DNA of 64,000 bases from DASQBT01 sp963746955 (GTDB taxonomy: Bacteria > Pseudomonadota > Gammaproteobacteria > Burkholderiales > Thiobacillaceae): positions 124,001 to 188,000 of the forward strand of contig CAVVDR010000017.1 of NCBI GenBank assembly GCA_963746955.1, in the 5' to 3' direction. Shown here piece by piece: positions 8,874 to 17,799 of this stretch (positions within the stretch are counted from its first letter, which is position 1; each line of letters starts with the position of its first letter). A program made the translations under genes and the position numbers. Under the pieces are notes generated by a model, which was not told where the DNA came from, searched no databases, and worked only from the letters and a program-made list of their open reading frames with translations.

Positions 8874-10160
8874 ATGGGGACTTTGGCACAGACGGTGCTT
8901 CCATTCAAGTTAGGCGCGACAGACGAGCTGCTCACGGCCAATGCCGGATTGGCCTTGTTTGGAGAATTCGTGTGTGGTTTGGGCCTGTCTCGCTGGTTGA
9001 CGCAAGACATGCCTCCGCCCGGAAGCGGTCGTGGCTATGCAGCCGATGCCTACGTTATCCCGCTGGTGCTGATGCTCACGGGCGGCGGTCGTTCGCTCGA
9101 AGACCTGCGCACCCTCAAACAGGATGCGGCGCTGGCTACCGTGCTCAAACAGGATCACTTCCCCAGTACCGATGCCGTCGGCGACTGGCTGCGCCGCACT
9201 GGTAACGGCTGCGGACTCGATGGTCTTTCTCGCATCAACCAGCGCACCGTTTCCACGCGCATCCGCCAAACGGGTCTCGTCGCGCACACCCTGGATATCG
9301 ATGCCTCGCAGATCGTCGCCGAGAAGGAAGCCGCGCATTTCACTTACAAGGGCGAAACCGGCTACATGCCGATGATCGGCCACCTGGCTGAAGCCGACGT
9401 GGTGATCCACGACGAATTCCGCGAAGGCAATGTCGCCCCTGCCGCCCGCAATCTCGAATTCATCCAGGCCTGCGCAGCGCGCCTGCCCAAAGGGCATCGC
9501 ATCGCGCACGTACGCGCAGACTCGGCGAGTTATCAAGCCGCCATCTTCAATTACTGCGAAGCCAACGGCAAGACCTTCGCCATCGGCGGACGGCTGGATG
9601 CAGTCACGCTTGCCGCCATCGCAGCCATTCCTGACTCGGCCTGGCAGACCTACGCCGACTGCGCAGTGGCCGAAACCACGCACAGCATGAACGGGACGAC
9701 CAAGGCGTTTCGCTTGATCGTCGTCAAACAACGGCGCCAGACCGAACTGCTGAATGACACGGCGCAGCGCTACCACGTCATCGCCAGCAACCGTGATGAA
9801 TCGACGACCGCCACTTTGGTCTGGTATCGCCAACGTGGCGAGGTGTCGGAGAACGGCATCAAGGAACTCAAAATTGGTTTTGGCATGGAGCGTATGCCGT
9901 GCGGGCAGTTCGCAGCGAACGCTGCGTTCTTCCGGGTCGGCGTGATTGCGCACAACCTGTTCGTCCTGTTCAAGCATTCCGCGCTGGGGAAGAACTGGCA
10001 GCGCCATAAAGTCGCCACGGTGCGCTGGCGCTTGTTTCATCTGCCAGGCAAGGTGGTGCGTCATGCCGGGGCGTGGGTGTTGAAGGTGGCCACTGATATT
10101 GTCGATCTGTTTCGTGCCATTCGCGAAAGAAGCTTCGCGCAGTCACTGGCAGCGCCGTAA
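8874..10160 (+). CDS. IS1380 family transposase
   Basis: A 428-residue DDE transposase of the IS1380 group within the IS4 superfamily. The start at ATG 8874 (MGTLAQTVLPFK) is preferred over the upstream frame because GGGAGGCAAGG lies just before it. Catalytic-core features visible are DIDASQIVAEK (first Asp region), HVRADSAS (second Asp) and the late segment with SENGIKELKIGFGMERMPCG, where the family Glu sits. No frameshift or stop is seen, so the enzyme is probably functional. It is the only gene of the element at 8757-10368. Confidence 0.93.
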   Translation: MGTLAQTVLPFKLGATDELLTANAGLALFGEFVCGLGLSRWLTQDMPPPGSGRGYAADAYVIPLVLMLTGGGRSLEDLRTLKQDAALATVLKQDHFPSTDAVGDWLRRTGNGCGLDGLSRINQRTVSTRIRQTGLVAHTLDIDASQIVAEKEAAHFTYKGETGYMPMIGHLAEADVVIHDEFREGNVAPAARNLEFIQACAARLPKGHRIAHVRADSASYQAAIFNYCEANGKTFAIGGRLDAVTLAAIAAIPDSAWQTYADCAVAETTHSMNGTTKAFRLIVVKQRRQTELLNDTAQRYHVIASNRDESTTATLVWYRQRGEVSENGIKELKIGFGMERMPCGQFAANAAFFRVGVIAHNLFVLFKHSALGKNWQRHKVATVRWRLFHLPGKVVRHAGAWVLKVATDIVDLFRAIRERSFAQSLAAP

Positions 10161-10340
10161 CCCGCGCGCACCCCCATCGCAGCAGCAGATGATGCGCAGC
10201 ATGTGGACGGGTTCGTCCGGAATCCGCTAAATCGCTAGTTTTACCATCGGTTATCCCGCTTCACGCGCCCGATTGCCCCATACCTACACCAGGATAGGGT
10301 TATTGCATCTAAAATGCTGGCCAAAATCTACCAGGCTGAG

Positions 10341-10365
10341 TCGGCTGAATTTCAATCGCGGGATT
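10341..10365. repeat. Right terminal inverted repeat of the IS1380-type element
   Basis: Its complement starts AATCCCGCGATTGAA and pairs with the left end at 8761-8784. It marks the probable right boundary of the element. Confidence 0.7.
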
Positions 10366-10368
10366 TGG

Positions 10369-10677
10369 GTTAAAGAGGTTCGAAGTCATGGCTCTTGCAT
10401 AGCGATGAAATTGTGGAGATTCGGATGAGCATCGACTCTACCTGCGGCCCTGCCCCCTAAGGGGCTCCGGCACCCGAAAGTCCGGCCAAACCGGCGACAG
10501 TTGCGGCGCCTGCGTCATGCGCAGCGAACTGAAAGCGGTCCCCACTTTGGACGGAAGTGCAACACGTGCGGCAGGCTTGTGAAGGCAGACAGATGCCGGC
10601 GAGAGCAATGGCGTGATTGGGTATGAGATTAGGGACGTTCTGCGTCCGTGTCTCAGCGCCAACGAGCAGTGTATCGC
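10369..10677. other. No recognisable gene
   Basis: About 310 bases between the right IS end and the stop codon of the third repeat-protein gene. Only short frames without a ribosome site are present. The stretch may hold the terminator for the minus-strand gene, but no strong hairpin with a T-run was found. Confidence 0.4.
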
Positions 10678-11543
10678 TTACTTTCTTACAACTGGCTTCT
10701 TTGGCGTTCTTTTCACCTGGCGATGACGGCGGTAGCGTGGGTGGTGAACCTTCGCCGGGCCTGCGGGGATTGCGGCTGCGGGCGCAGGCCCAGCGACTGG
10801 AGCAGCTGCAGGAGATTGAGCCGGGAAGAAGGATGACACGAATTGGCCTTGCGCGGGCGCCGCGGGTATGCCGGATGCCGGAGCGCCAAACCCTGGTGCT
10901 GGCGCCTGCTGGGGCATGGGCATCGTGGATGCTGCATTCAACAGGGACGCCGCATTCATCAGGGTCGTCGGATTCAGCAAGTTCGCCGGATTTATCAGGT
11001 TCGCCGGATTCAGCGTGCCCATGAGGGCAGTCAACGCCGGCGCCGTCAAATTCATGAGGGCAGCGAGCATCGGCGCCGTCAGGTTCGTGGGAGCGGCCAT
11101 CATCGGCACCATCATGTTGCCGGGAACGGCCATCATCGGCACCATCATGTTGGCGGGAACGGCCATCATTGGCACCATCATGTTGGCTGGAGCACTCATC
11201 ATCGGCACCATGGAGTTGGCAGGAGCCGCCATCATCGGCGCCACGGTGTTGGCGGGAGCCGCCATCATCGGCGCCATGGTGTGGCGGGAGCCGCCATCAT
11301 GGGTGCCATGGTATCGGCAGGAGCAGCCATCATGGGCGCCATGGTACCGGCAGGAGCAGCTATCATGGGCGCCATGGTGTTTGGGGGAGCCGCCATAGTC
11401 GGTGCCGTCGTGCCCGTAGGGGAAATCCAGGCCGCCGGATTCATATTGGTCACGGGGGTCGTCATCGATCCAGAACCATCTTGAGCCTGAACTGCACTGC
11501 CAGCCAGGATGATAGTGATAATGGGCAGGACATGAACTTTCAT
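10678..11543 (-). pseudogene. Secreted Met-rich 11-residue repeat protein with basic tail, paralogue 3, frameshifted
   Basis: Two overlapping minus-strand frames form one gene. The first (from ATG 11543, ribosome site GAGGAG) gives a signal peptide (MKVHVLPIITIILAGSAVQA), one MNPAAW unit and several A-P-M-M-A-A-P-A-x-T repeats. The second frame (to 10678) continues the same 11-residue repeat, then LNPANL-type units, a Pro/Ala linker and a basic His/Arg/Lys tail like that of paralogue 2. The frames meet near 11281-11283, where one repeat reads GGTGTGGCGGG while its neighbour reads GGTGTTGGCGGG, so a single T is missing. Joined, the protein would have about 288 residues. The shift may be a true mutation, repeat slippage or a sequence error. 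Function unknown. Confidence 0.75.
11089..11400. repeat. Tandem 33-bp coding repeats in paralogue 3
   Basis: About nine head-to-tail units of 33 bases, each containing GCCATCATSGGSRCCAT (plus-strand reading) and encoding an 11-residue M-M-A-A-P-A-N-x-x-x-P type unit on the minus strand. Units differ by a few substitutions. One unit near 11281 is 32 bases long, which causes the frameshift. Confidence 0.8.
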
Positions 11544-12061
11544 GACGTCTCTCCTCGGGGGTGAGTGTGTTGCTTGCTTTCCCGGGTTCCGCCCATTTCG
11601 CGGGTGCCGGGGTCTTGCGCAGGCGACGCAATTCACGCGGTGCAAGCCACCTGCAATAAGAAAGTCCCGTCCTAATCCATATTGAATTTTCTTAACGTTC
11701 GACTCAGTATGAGGGGCCGGTTTGGTTCGCCCAGGGATATGCCGCTTGGTGTACTTAAGCCTTTTCATCATACCACCTTCACGCACGCCATCATGCTCGG
11801 GGTACCGCCATCGTGCCTATCGCCACCAATATCTCCTGCGCGGCAATAATGGGCGGCCAGGAGTGCAATTGCTATTCATACCCATCATCTTCCTTGGACT
11901 CAATGAAGCTAAGTCTGTTATGTTTGATCCCGCTCTAATCCGCCTAATGACGGTTAGACCCGGTCAGCGTCATTGGTGCCGGGTTCGATGCGCCGGCCAG
12001 GAATTGATTCGTTTCGTGGCCGCGCTACCCGTTACGACACACCAGCATCGGTAGACCGCAT
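11544..12061. other. No recognisable gene; promoter region of the 11543 gene and aroG
   Basis: About 520 bases between the divergent paralogue 3 and the DAHP synthase gene. No frame has both a ribosome site and a recognisable product. An A+T-richer patch (11660-11710) is a plausible promoter area for the minus-strand gene. No terminator or riboswitch fold was recognised. Confidence 0.4.
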
Positions 12062-13150
12062 ATGGCTTCCACCCCATCCCCTGACACTCCAACGGACGAC
12101 GTTCGAATTGAACATGGGCAGGACTTGCCTTCGCCGGCGACCGTGCTGGCCGAACTTCCGCTGTCGGCTGCGGTCAAGGACACCGTAGTCTCCGCCCGCC
12201 ATGCGGTGCATGACGTGCTGCGCGGTGCAGGAGATCGCCTGGTGGTGGTTGTAGGGCCGTGCTCCATTCACGATCCCGCCGCTGCAATGGAGTATGCGGC
12301 CAGGCTCAAGGCCGAGGCTGATGCGCTGCGCCAGGATTTGGTCGTGATCATGCGGGTGTATTTCGAGAAACCACGCACCACCGTCGGCTGGAAAGGTTTG
12401 ATCAACGACCCGCGGCTCAACGAGAGCTTTGACATTCCGGCAGGTCTGCGTGCCGCCCGCGGCATACTGCTGCGTGTCAACAGCCTGGGGCTGCCCGCCG
12501 CCACGGAATTCCTGGATTTGATTTCGCCCCAGTACATCGCAGACCTGGTCGCCTGGGGCGCTATTGGCGCACGCACCACAGAGTCCCCGTCGCATCGGCA
12601 ACTCGCTTCCGGGCTTTCCTGTCCCGTCGGCTTCAAGAACGGCACGGATGGCAATATCCAGATCGCCGTGGATGCCATCAAGGCAGCCGCAGCCCGGCAT
12701 CATTTCATCGGCATTTCAAAGACCGGCCAGGTTGCAGTTCTGCGCACGTCCGGCAACGAGGATTGCCACGTCATCCTGCGTGGGGGCAAGACGCCCAACT
12801 ATGCCGCCACAGCGGTTCGGGCGGTTTGCGACGACCTGGCAAGATCCGGCTTGCGCCAGCAGGTCATGATCGATGCCTCTCATGCCAATTCCGGAAAGAT
12901 CGCCGCTCGGCAAATAGACGTTACCCACTCTATCGCCACCCAGGTCGCAGCGGGGGACACTAGCGTCATAGGCGTCATGCTGGAGAGCAATCTGATTGAA
13001 GGCCGGCAGGACCTTAAGCCCGGCGTGCCGCTCACCTATGGGCAATCTGTCACGGACGCCTGCCTTGGCTGGGATGCAACGGTGCCTCTGCTCCACGGGC
13101 TGGCCGCTGCCGTGAGGGCGCGCCGTATTGTTGAAGCCAGAGAGGACTGA
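12062..13150 (+). CDS. aroG: 3-deoxy-7-phosphoheptulonate synthase (DAHP synthase, class I)
   Basis: A 362-residue class I DAHP synthase of the AroF/G/H type. It condenses phosphoenolpyruvate with erythrose 4-phosphate, the first step of the shikimate pathway. Family blocks seen are VVGPCSIHD (about residues 63-71), MRVYFEKPRTTVGWKG (PEP-site Arg and Lys, about 97-112), GARTTESPSHRQLASG (about 163-178), PVGFKNGTDG (about 183-192) and DASHANS with the metal-binding His (about 271-277). Length is typical (about 350). ATG 12062 gives the normal N-terminus, but no strong ribosome site precedes it. It converges on a minus-strand operon whose first gene may be chorismatase-like, so a link to aromatic precursors is possible. 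Confidence 0.95.
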   Translation: MASTPSPDTPTDDVRIEHGQDLPSPATVLAELPLSAAVKDTVVSARHAVHDVLRGAGDRLVVVVGPCSIHDPAAAMEYAARLKAEADALRQDLVVIMRVYFEKPRTTVGWKGLINDPRLNESFDIPAGLRAARGILLRVNSLGLPAATEFLDLISPQYIADLVAWGAIGARTTESPSHRQLASGLSCPVGFKNGTDGNIQIAVDAIKAAAARHHFIGISKTGQVAVLRTSGNEDCHVILRGGKTPNYAATAVRAVCDDLARSGLRQQVMIDASHANSGKIAARQIDVTHSIATQVAAGDTSVIGVMLESNLIEGRQDLKPGVPLTYGQSVTDACLGWDATVPLLHGLAAAVRARRIVEARED

Positions 13151-13174
13151 CCGCCGCATGTGATGGGGGCGGCC

Positions 13175-14233
13175 TCAATTGCCTTGGTCCGGCACCGCTG
13201 CGGCAAGGCGCTGCAGGACAGTCGCTCGTCGTCCTTTTGGCAGCGTACCGAGGTCTTTGACGGCGTGATAGAAGCGCGGCAAATCTCCACCCTCGCGGGC
13301 AAGGAGCATCTGAAACGCCGGCACCATCTGGGTATAGAGGGATGCCGAGGCGAGCTGGGCGTTATTCAGTGGCTGGCTGAACCACCTGTCGTACCCGGCC
13401 AGGCCGCCAGATGCCGATTCGAGATTCGCATACTCTTCTTTCATGGCATCGAAGGCCTCGGCCTTGAGGACCCGTTTCCTGTCGTCGGACAGGCCGCTGG
13501 CGTAGATATCGGCTAGTCGCCCGCGGTACTTTTCCACCAGGGCGGCGAAGACCTGCCTGCGACGCCCGGACGCCTCGAAGGCGGCGCGCTGTTGCTCGGT
13601 ACCTTCCCGGGCAAGCCAGCGGCGGGCGCCCTCTTGTCCCACCGTGACGGCGAATGACTCGTTAAACGGGGTGTCGCCGCGCACGTAAACGACCTGATGG
13701 GCAAGTTCGTGGAAGATGACTTCGGCGAGCCGCCCTTGCGGATAATGCACGAAGGTGTTGAGCACCGGATCGTCGAACCAGCCCAGGGTGGAATACGCAG
13801 GAATACCGCTGACATACGTGTCGTAACCCTTCTCCTGCAAGGCGTGGGCGGCCGTTTCGGCCTTGGCCTGGGAAAAATAGCCGCGGTAGTTGGCGCAGCC
13901 GAATAGTGGGTAGCACCACTCCTTGGGCTGGGTGGAAAACTCCGCTGCCGCGAACACGTTCCACACTACAAACGGCCGCTGCAGGTCGGCGTAGCGGCGG
14001 AAGGTTCCATTGTCGGGCAGCCCCAACTCCTTGCTGGCGAATTCCCGGATCCGGCGCACTTCAGCCAGTTTCTGTTTCAGGCTGTCCGCGGCGCTCGGGT
14101 CGGCAAGCACGCGTTCGATGGGCTGGGCGCGACGCAGCACGTCCATCTGGCCGTTGACGGCCTGCAGATAGTAGTCCACGGTCGTGCAGCCGCCAAGCAG
14201 CAGCATCAAGGCCAATGCAGCAAGGCGCTTCAA
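13175..14233 (-). CDS. Predicted lipoprotein zinc aminopeptidase (PF10023 type)
   Basis: A 352-residue protein with a lipoprotein signal (MKRLAALALMLLLGGC, lipid-attachment Cys at about residue 16). The zinc-protease motif HELAHQ lies near residue 175, followed by FNESFA about 18 residues later, which would supply the third ligand (NESFA Glu). This fits the 'predicted aminopeptidase' family. The enzyme should be anchored in the envelope and act on periplasmic peptides. The ATG overlaps the stop of the upstream hydrolase gene by 4 bases (ATGA), so the two are translationally coupled. It is the last gene of the minus-strand operon beginning near 17618. Confidence 0.88.
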   Translation of the reverse strand: MKRLAALALMLLLGGCTTVDYYLQAVNGQMDVLRRAQPIERVLADPSAADSLKQKLAEVRRIREFASKELGLPDNGTFRRYADLQRPFVVWNVFAAAEFSTQPKEWCYPLFGCANYRGYFSQAKAETAAHALQEKGYDTYVSGIPAYSTLGWFDDPVLNTFVHYPQGRLAEVIFHELAHQVVYVRGDTPFNESFAVTVGQEGARRWLAREGTEQQRAAFEASGRRRQVFAALVEKYRGRLADIYASGLSDDRKRVLKAEAFDAMKEEYANLESASGGLAGYDRWFSQPLNNAQLASASLYTQMVPAFQMLLAREGGDLPRFYHAVKDLGTLPKGRRATVLQRLAAAVPDQGN

Positions 14234-14901
14234 GAGCGGGGCGCTTCCCGGTGATCAAAGTGGCTGCTTTGGACGAAGGTGAATACCTGACGGGCCACCT
14301 TGCGCGACCATAACATTTCGGTATGGCTGACTCGCAGGCGGATGAAGTCGGCCATACCCGGCACGCGCGTTTCTGTTTCCATTACCACTCCGTCATTAGG
14401 ATCGGGCAGCCGGGCGACCAGCCGGCCGAGTCCAATATTTCGACATCCCGCCAGCACGCCGAGTTCATGGTTCCCCGGCTCCGGCTCCGGGCGGGGCCCT
14501 CGCAGCCAGTCCATCAAGGAGTGTCCGAGAATCAGGCGCCCAGCCGCTGTCCTCGCGAGCGTCTCGGCCGACCTGCTCCCGCCGTAGGGGCAGCCCAGAA
14601 GCACGGTCCGGCCGCGGCGCAGTTCGGGATTCGCCGCAAGCATTTTCAAGATCACCAAGCCGCCCATGCTGTGGCCGACAAAGTGGACCAGGGGCGTCGC
14701 AAGGGAAGCGGCGAAACGTGCGAGGGCTGCAGCATTGTCGGACAGTCCTGTGCCCATGGAAGAATAGGGGAAGACCCGCGTAGCGTAACCGCAGCGCCGC
14801 AGCCGCGCCGCAAGAATCGCCAGCGCCCAGCCTCCTACCCACAAGCCGTGAACCAGCACGATTGGCTCTGGCGGCGGAGGTCGTTTGTTTTTGTCAGCCA
14901 C
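14230..14901 (-). CDS. Alpha/beta hydrolase, lipase-like
   Basis: A 223-residue alpha/beta-hydrolase. An N-terminal strand with oxyanion-type HGLWVGGW (about residues 18-25) is followed by the nucleophile elbow GHSMGG (about residues 76-81), as in small triacylglycerol lipases and PGAP1-like hydrolases. A late His in the VSHTEML segment (about residue 192) is a candidate for the triad. No signal peptide is visible, so it is probably cytoplasmic. Substrate unknown; an acyl ester is likely. It overlaps the downstream aminopeptidase by 4 bases and follows the 2OG oxygenase gene by 62 bases. Confidence 0.85.
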   Translation of the reverse strand: MADKNKRPPPPEPIVLVHGLWVGGWALAILAARLRRCGYATRVFPYSSMGTGLSDNAAALARFAASLATPLVHFVGHSMGGLVILKMLAANPELRRGRTVLLGCPYGGSRSAETLARTAAGRLILGHSLMDWLRGPRPEPEPGNHELGVLAGCRNIGLGRLVARLPDPNDGVVMETETRVPGMADFIRLRVSHTEMLWSRKVARQVFTFVQSSHFDHREAPRS

Positions 14902-14963
14902 GGAGCCTCCCGCAAACAGATCAGCCGCGTGGCCTTGTCAATGCGGTTGTGATCGGGGCAACG

Positions 14964-15659
14964 CTAGCCCAACAGCATAATCGGCCGGTCCGGGAATGAC
15001 AGTTGCTCGCGGTCGCGCCAGCTTGGGCGGACGTAATTGATTTCCATCAGGCGGCGCACGCCAATAATTGGGCGCTTGTCGAAGCCATGCCAAGTGTTCT
15101 TGCCTGGGATAAATATGACGGCCGAATTGAACGTTGCCGAGGAGCGGCCCACCCATTTCCGGTCGGCATCATAGATGTCGGTGCCCCAGTTCTTGGCTTC
15201 GGGTCCCAGGCACAGGTAGATCACCATGGAAAAGAGCTTCTCCGGAATGTCACAGTGCGGTTGGAGCCAGGCGCCATCGGTGTCTTGGATATATTCGATG
15301 CGCAGATAGCTGCCTTCGATGTCGGTGGCAGGACGGGCAAGCGTTTGCGTGAACTGGCGCGCGACCTCGGGCCTTTGGAAGGCCTGGGTGAACGCGGCCA
15401 CCGCGGGAAAATCCGCCTGCAACTGAGGCGTGAAGAAGGCCCGCTTCGAGTTGTTGTCGCGGAGATCGCGCACGCCGCCGCATTCGTCGATAAGCGGCGG
15501 CCGAATGGGCAGAAGCAGCACGCCGACGCACAGTTCTTCCGGCAGCGCGGCGGCGAGCGTCCAATGCGTATAGGGCTGCTCATTGCGGACCGAAGAGCGC
15601 AAGGCCTCGGTGAAATGTTCGGCGATCAGTTTGGGTTCGGGTACGCGGAGGCAATCCAT
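14964..15659 (-). CDS. 2-oxoglutarate/Fe(II)-dependent oxygenase-like protein
   Basis: A 231-residue protein with the facial triad of Fe(II)/2OG oxygenases: H-x-D in QPHCDIPEKLF (about residues 140-146), a distal His in NTWHGF (about residue 192) and a 2OG-binding Arg in GVRRLMEINYV (about 205). The start at ATG 15659 (MDCLRVPEP) is preceded by AAAAGGA; the longer frame adds 24 residues without support. Length and layout resemble prolyl-hydroxylase-type enzymes that modify small molecules or sugars. It sits in an operon with a second 2OG oxygenase and a Rid/chorismatase-like protein. The substrate cannot be read from sequence. Confidence 0.85.
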   Translation of the reverse strand: MDCLRVPEPKLIAEHFTEALRSSVRNEQPYTHWTLAAALPEELCVGVLLLPIRPPLIDECGGVRDLRDNNSKRAFFTPQLQADFPAVAAFTQAFQRPEVARQFTQTLARPATDIEGSYLRIEYIQDTDGAWLQPHCDIPEKLFSMVIYLCLGPEAKNWGTDIYDADRKWVGRSSATFNSAVIFIPGKNTWHGFDKRPIIGVRRLMEINYVRPSWRDREQLSFPDRPIMLLG

Positions 15660-15699
15660 TTTGCAGGCATCCTTTTCAGTTGGGGCATGTTGAGAGGTC

Positions 15700-16402
15700 C
15701 TAGGAGTTCTTGCTGTTCTGCCGCATGGCACGCGCGGTGGGGTTGTTGCGCGGCATCAATTCGATGATCTTGCGCAAGGGCGGAATCGACTTGGCCAGGG
15801 CACTCATCCTGTGGCGGAAATACTCTCGCTTCACATAGGCTTCAGTATCACAGTAGCAAAGCTGCAGGCTCAGGCAAGGCCCTTTCTGCGGCAGGTAGCC
15901 GTGCCATGAGGCGTCGCTGACGCGGAACATCAGCATGTTGCCGAAGACCGGCGCCAGTTCGAACGCATAGTCATCGCGATCCGCGCTGCGCAGGATCCTG
16001 AGGCGGCCGCCTTCATACGGCCACTCGCGGCTGAAGCCGAGGATGACGGTGACGATCTTGTGCCTCGAATCGGGATGGGCGTAACCCTCGTCGGACTGGC
16101 CATTCAGGAGGATGACAGGTGGATTGCCGCTCAGGTCCATGTCGAACTTGCGCTCGACCAGATTGCGGAAACGCGGACTGAGCAGATCGGCAATCACCTT
16201 TTCAAATCGCCGGCCCATAGCGCAGGCTGGTCAGGTCATAGCTGCCTCGATGGGGAATGACGGGCGCGTCCGCCAGGACCGTGTCCTTGTCCAGCGCGAT
16301 GGCGTGTTCGGCAAACGCGTAATCGTACGGATCATGGCGCAGCTCGGCGCCGGCAATCGCGTGCTCGTCAAGCGCCAGAAACGGTGGAAAGCTGTTTGTC
16401 AT
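15700..16402 (-). pseudogene. 2OG-Fe(II) oxygenase split by a one-base frameshift
   Basis: Two frames make one gene. The first starts at ATG 16402 (ribosome site GAGGAG) and covers about 66 residues ending LRYGPAI-stop. The second frame, opening at about 16218, continues with EKVIADLLSPRF and holds the triad: H-x-D in YAHPDS, and distal His in SWHGYLP. Removing one A from GCGATTTGAA (near 16208) joins the frames as LRYGPAF-EKVIADL, the conserved order in this family as I know it. The full protein would be about 233 residues. The defect may be a real mutation or a sequence error; the open second half argues against old decay. Confidence 0.75.
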
Positions 16403-16418
16403 GTTCTCCTCGGGTTCG

Positions 16419-17618
16419 TCAGAATGAGGGGAGGGAGGGCTCGTGGTTGGCGGTGATTGCAATGCCTTCGATTTCAATCAGCCATTCCGGCCGGCAAACT
16501 GCGCCTTGCACGATGATAACCGGCAGATCGGGATAGCGCTTGCGAAACCAGGCATCGACCGAAACAAAATCGGCCGGGTCGCGCAGATAAACAATCAGGT
16601 GCTGCATGTCCTCGAAATGCGCGTTCCCCGAGCGCAGCAGCGCGTCGACATTTTCGACTGCGCGGTCCAGTTGTTTGATCACATCGCCGATATGCAGGAC
16701 TTCGCCTTGGGAATCAATGCTTGCCGTTCCCGAGATGAAATGATGCACGCGATCGGCATAGGCGATGCGCGTGCCGCGTTCGAAGGTCACGTTGTAGTCC
16801 TTGGTCGGGCAGAGACGGCTGAAGTCGTTGAGGAAGGTGCGTTGCCCGGGCGCCAGGTCGAGGTTGGAGTAGGCATCCATGGACACGACGTCGTACTGAT
16901 GGGCGCACGCGCCTTCAATACCGGTGGATGCAATGTAGAACGTGTCGCGTGTCAGGCCATGGCGGTCGAACACCAGCTTCCGGCTGTCCACCATATCCTT
17001 ATAGAAGACATCCACGCCCTTCATGTAAATCCAGGTCCTGACACAGTGGTCGGCAAGCCGGCCACCCTGGCCGGTGAGTGTGCCGATCAGATCGTTGAAG
17101 ATGTTGCGCGTTTGCCCGGTGGCATCGATGGACAGGTTATGGGCGCCGCCGCACAAGCGTGTGCTCCAGAGATGGCGCAGCCCGTTCTTCCTTACCAAGA
17201 CATGTCTGGCCGACAGCCGTTCTTTCACGAGTTGGTTCGGGCTTTCAATGTGATACGCGAGCAAGGCGACCTTCGAGGCAGGCAAGGGCTGTTGTTGCAC
17301 GATCGAGACCGCGACCGGATTGTCCGGCGTGTCGCGCACCAGATCGGTTTCACGCACCATGGCGGCCTGGTTGACCGCGTCACTGAGAAAGACGCGCCTG
17401 AATATCGCGGTTTCGGGGACGAGGTCCAGGGTTCTCAATGCTGCCGCATAGCGCTCCCGGACGAGGCCGACCTGCTGTTCCAGGCCAAGCATATGAGGAA
17501 CCTGCACGGAGATGAAGTGCTCCGATCCTCCCTCTGCGCCGTGAAAGCTCTTGTGGGCAATGCCGCTGCTGTCATCCGTGGCCTGAACAGGGGTGTTGCT
17601 GCGTTCAGTCAGGCTCAT
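16419..17618 (-). CDS. Rid/YjgF superfamily protein, possibly chorismatase-like
   Basis: A roughly 399-residue protein whose C-terminal 130 residues form a Rid (YjgF/YER057c) domain, with HHFISGTASID near residue 280 and the closing VCRPEWLIEIEGIAI. The N-terminal half (with STGIEGACAHQYD) looks like a second, diverged Rid-like domain. Two-domain Rid proteins include the FkbO/Hyg5/XanB2 chorismatases, which hydrolyse chorismate to (hydroxy)benzoates. The GTASI and CRP-x-x-L-x-E-I-E motifs resemble that group, but I cannot confirm the active-site residues. The start is uncertain: ATG 17618 is chosen, and a GTG at 17630 is possible. First gene of the operon running to 13175. Confidence 0.75.
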   Translation of the reverse strand: MSLTERSNTPVQATDDSSGIAHKSFHGAEGGSEHFISVQVPHMLGLEQQVGLVRERYAAALRTLDLVPETAIFRRVFLSDAVNQAAMVRETDLVRDTPDNPVAVSIVQQQPLPASKVALLAYHIESPNQLVKERLSARHVLVRKNGLRHLWSTRLCGGAHNLSIDATGQTRNIFNDLIGTLTGQGGRLADHCVRTWIYMKGVDVFYKDMVDSRKLVFDRHGLTRDTFYIASTGIEGACAHQYDVVSMDAYSNLDLAPGQRTFLNDFSRLCPTKDYNVTFERGTRIAYADRVHHFISGTASIDSQGEVLHIGDVIKQLDRAVENVDALLRSGNAHFEDMQHLIVYLRDPADFVSVDAWFRKRYPDLPVIIVQGAVCRPEWLIEIEGIAITANHEPSLPSF

Positions 17619-17799
17619 GATCGAACACACCCGCGAAGCGGGGGACAGGGTGGAAGGCTCATGCAGGACTCATTCCGGGAATTGGCAAGTGTCTATGAGA
17701 GACAAGACCATCTTTCATCCAAATGAACATAGCAACGGATTGTCCAACTGTGCCTTGATCGGCGCGCCCGAACAACCATGGCCCTGAAGATGCGCCGCT

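Larger units (their letters stand above)
8757..10368 (+). mobile_element. IS1380-type insertion sequence
   Basis: An element of about 1.6 kb carrying one DDE transposase. Imperfect terminal inverted repeats flank it: the left end (8761-8784) shares CCGCGATTGAA and further matched bases with the complement of the right end (10341-10365), about 16 of 21 positions in the core. Exact ends and the target duplication are not certain. It lies between paralogues 2 and 3 of the Met-rich repeat family. The transposase frame is intact, so the copy may still be active. Confidence 0.8.

Noticed and set aside
11089..11400. 33-bp repeats as a CRISPR array
   Set aside because: Units are contiguous without spacers and encode an in-frame protein repeat; no cas genes nearby.
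17627..17643. Hairpin CCCGC-GAA-GCGGG at the start of the Rid-like gene as terminator or attenuator
   Set aside because: Short stem, no T-run, and position at the translation start makes a terminator role unlikely.
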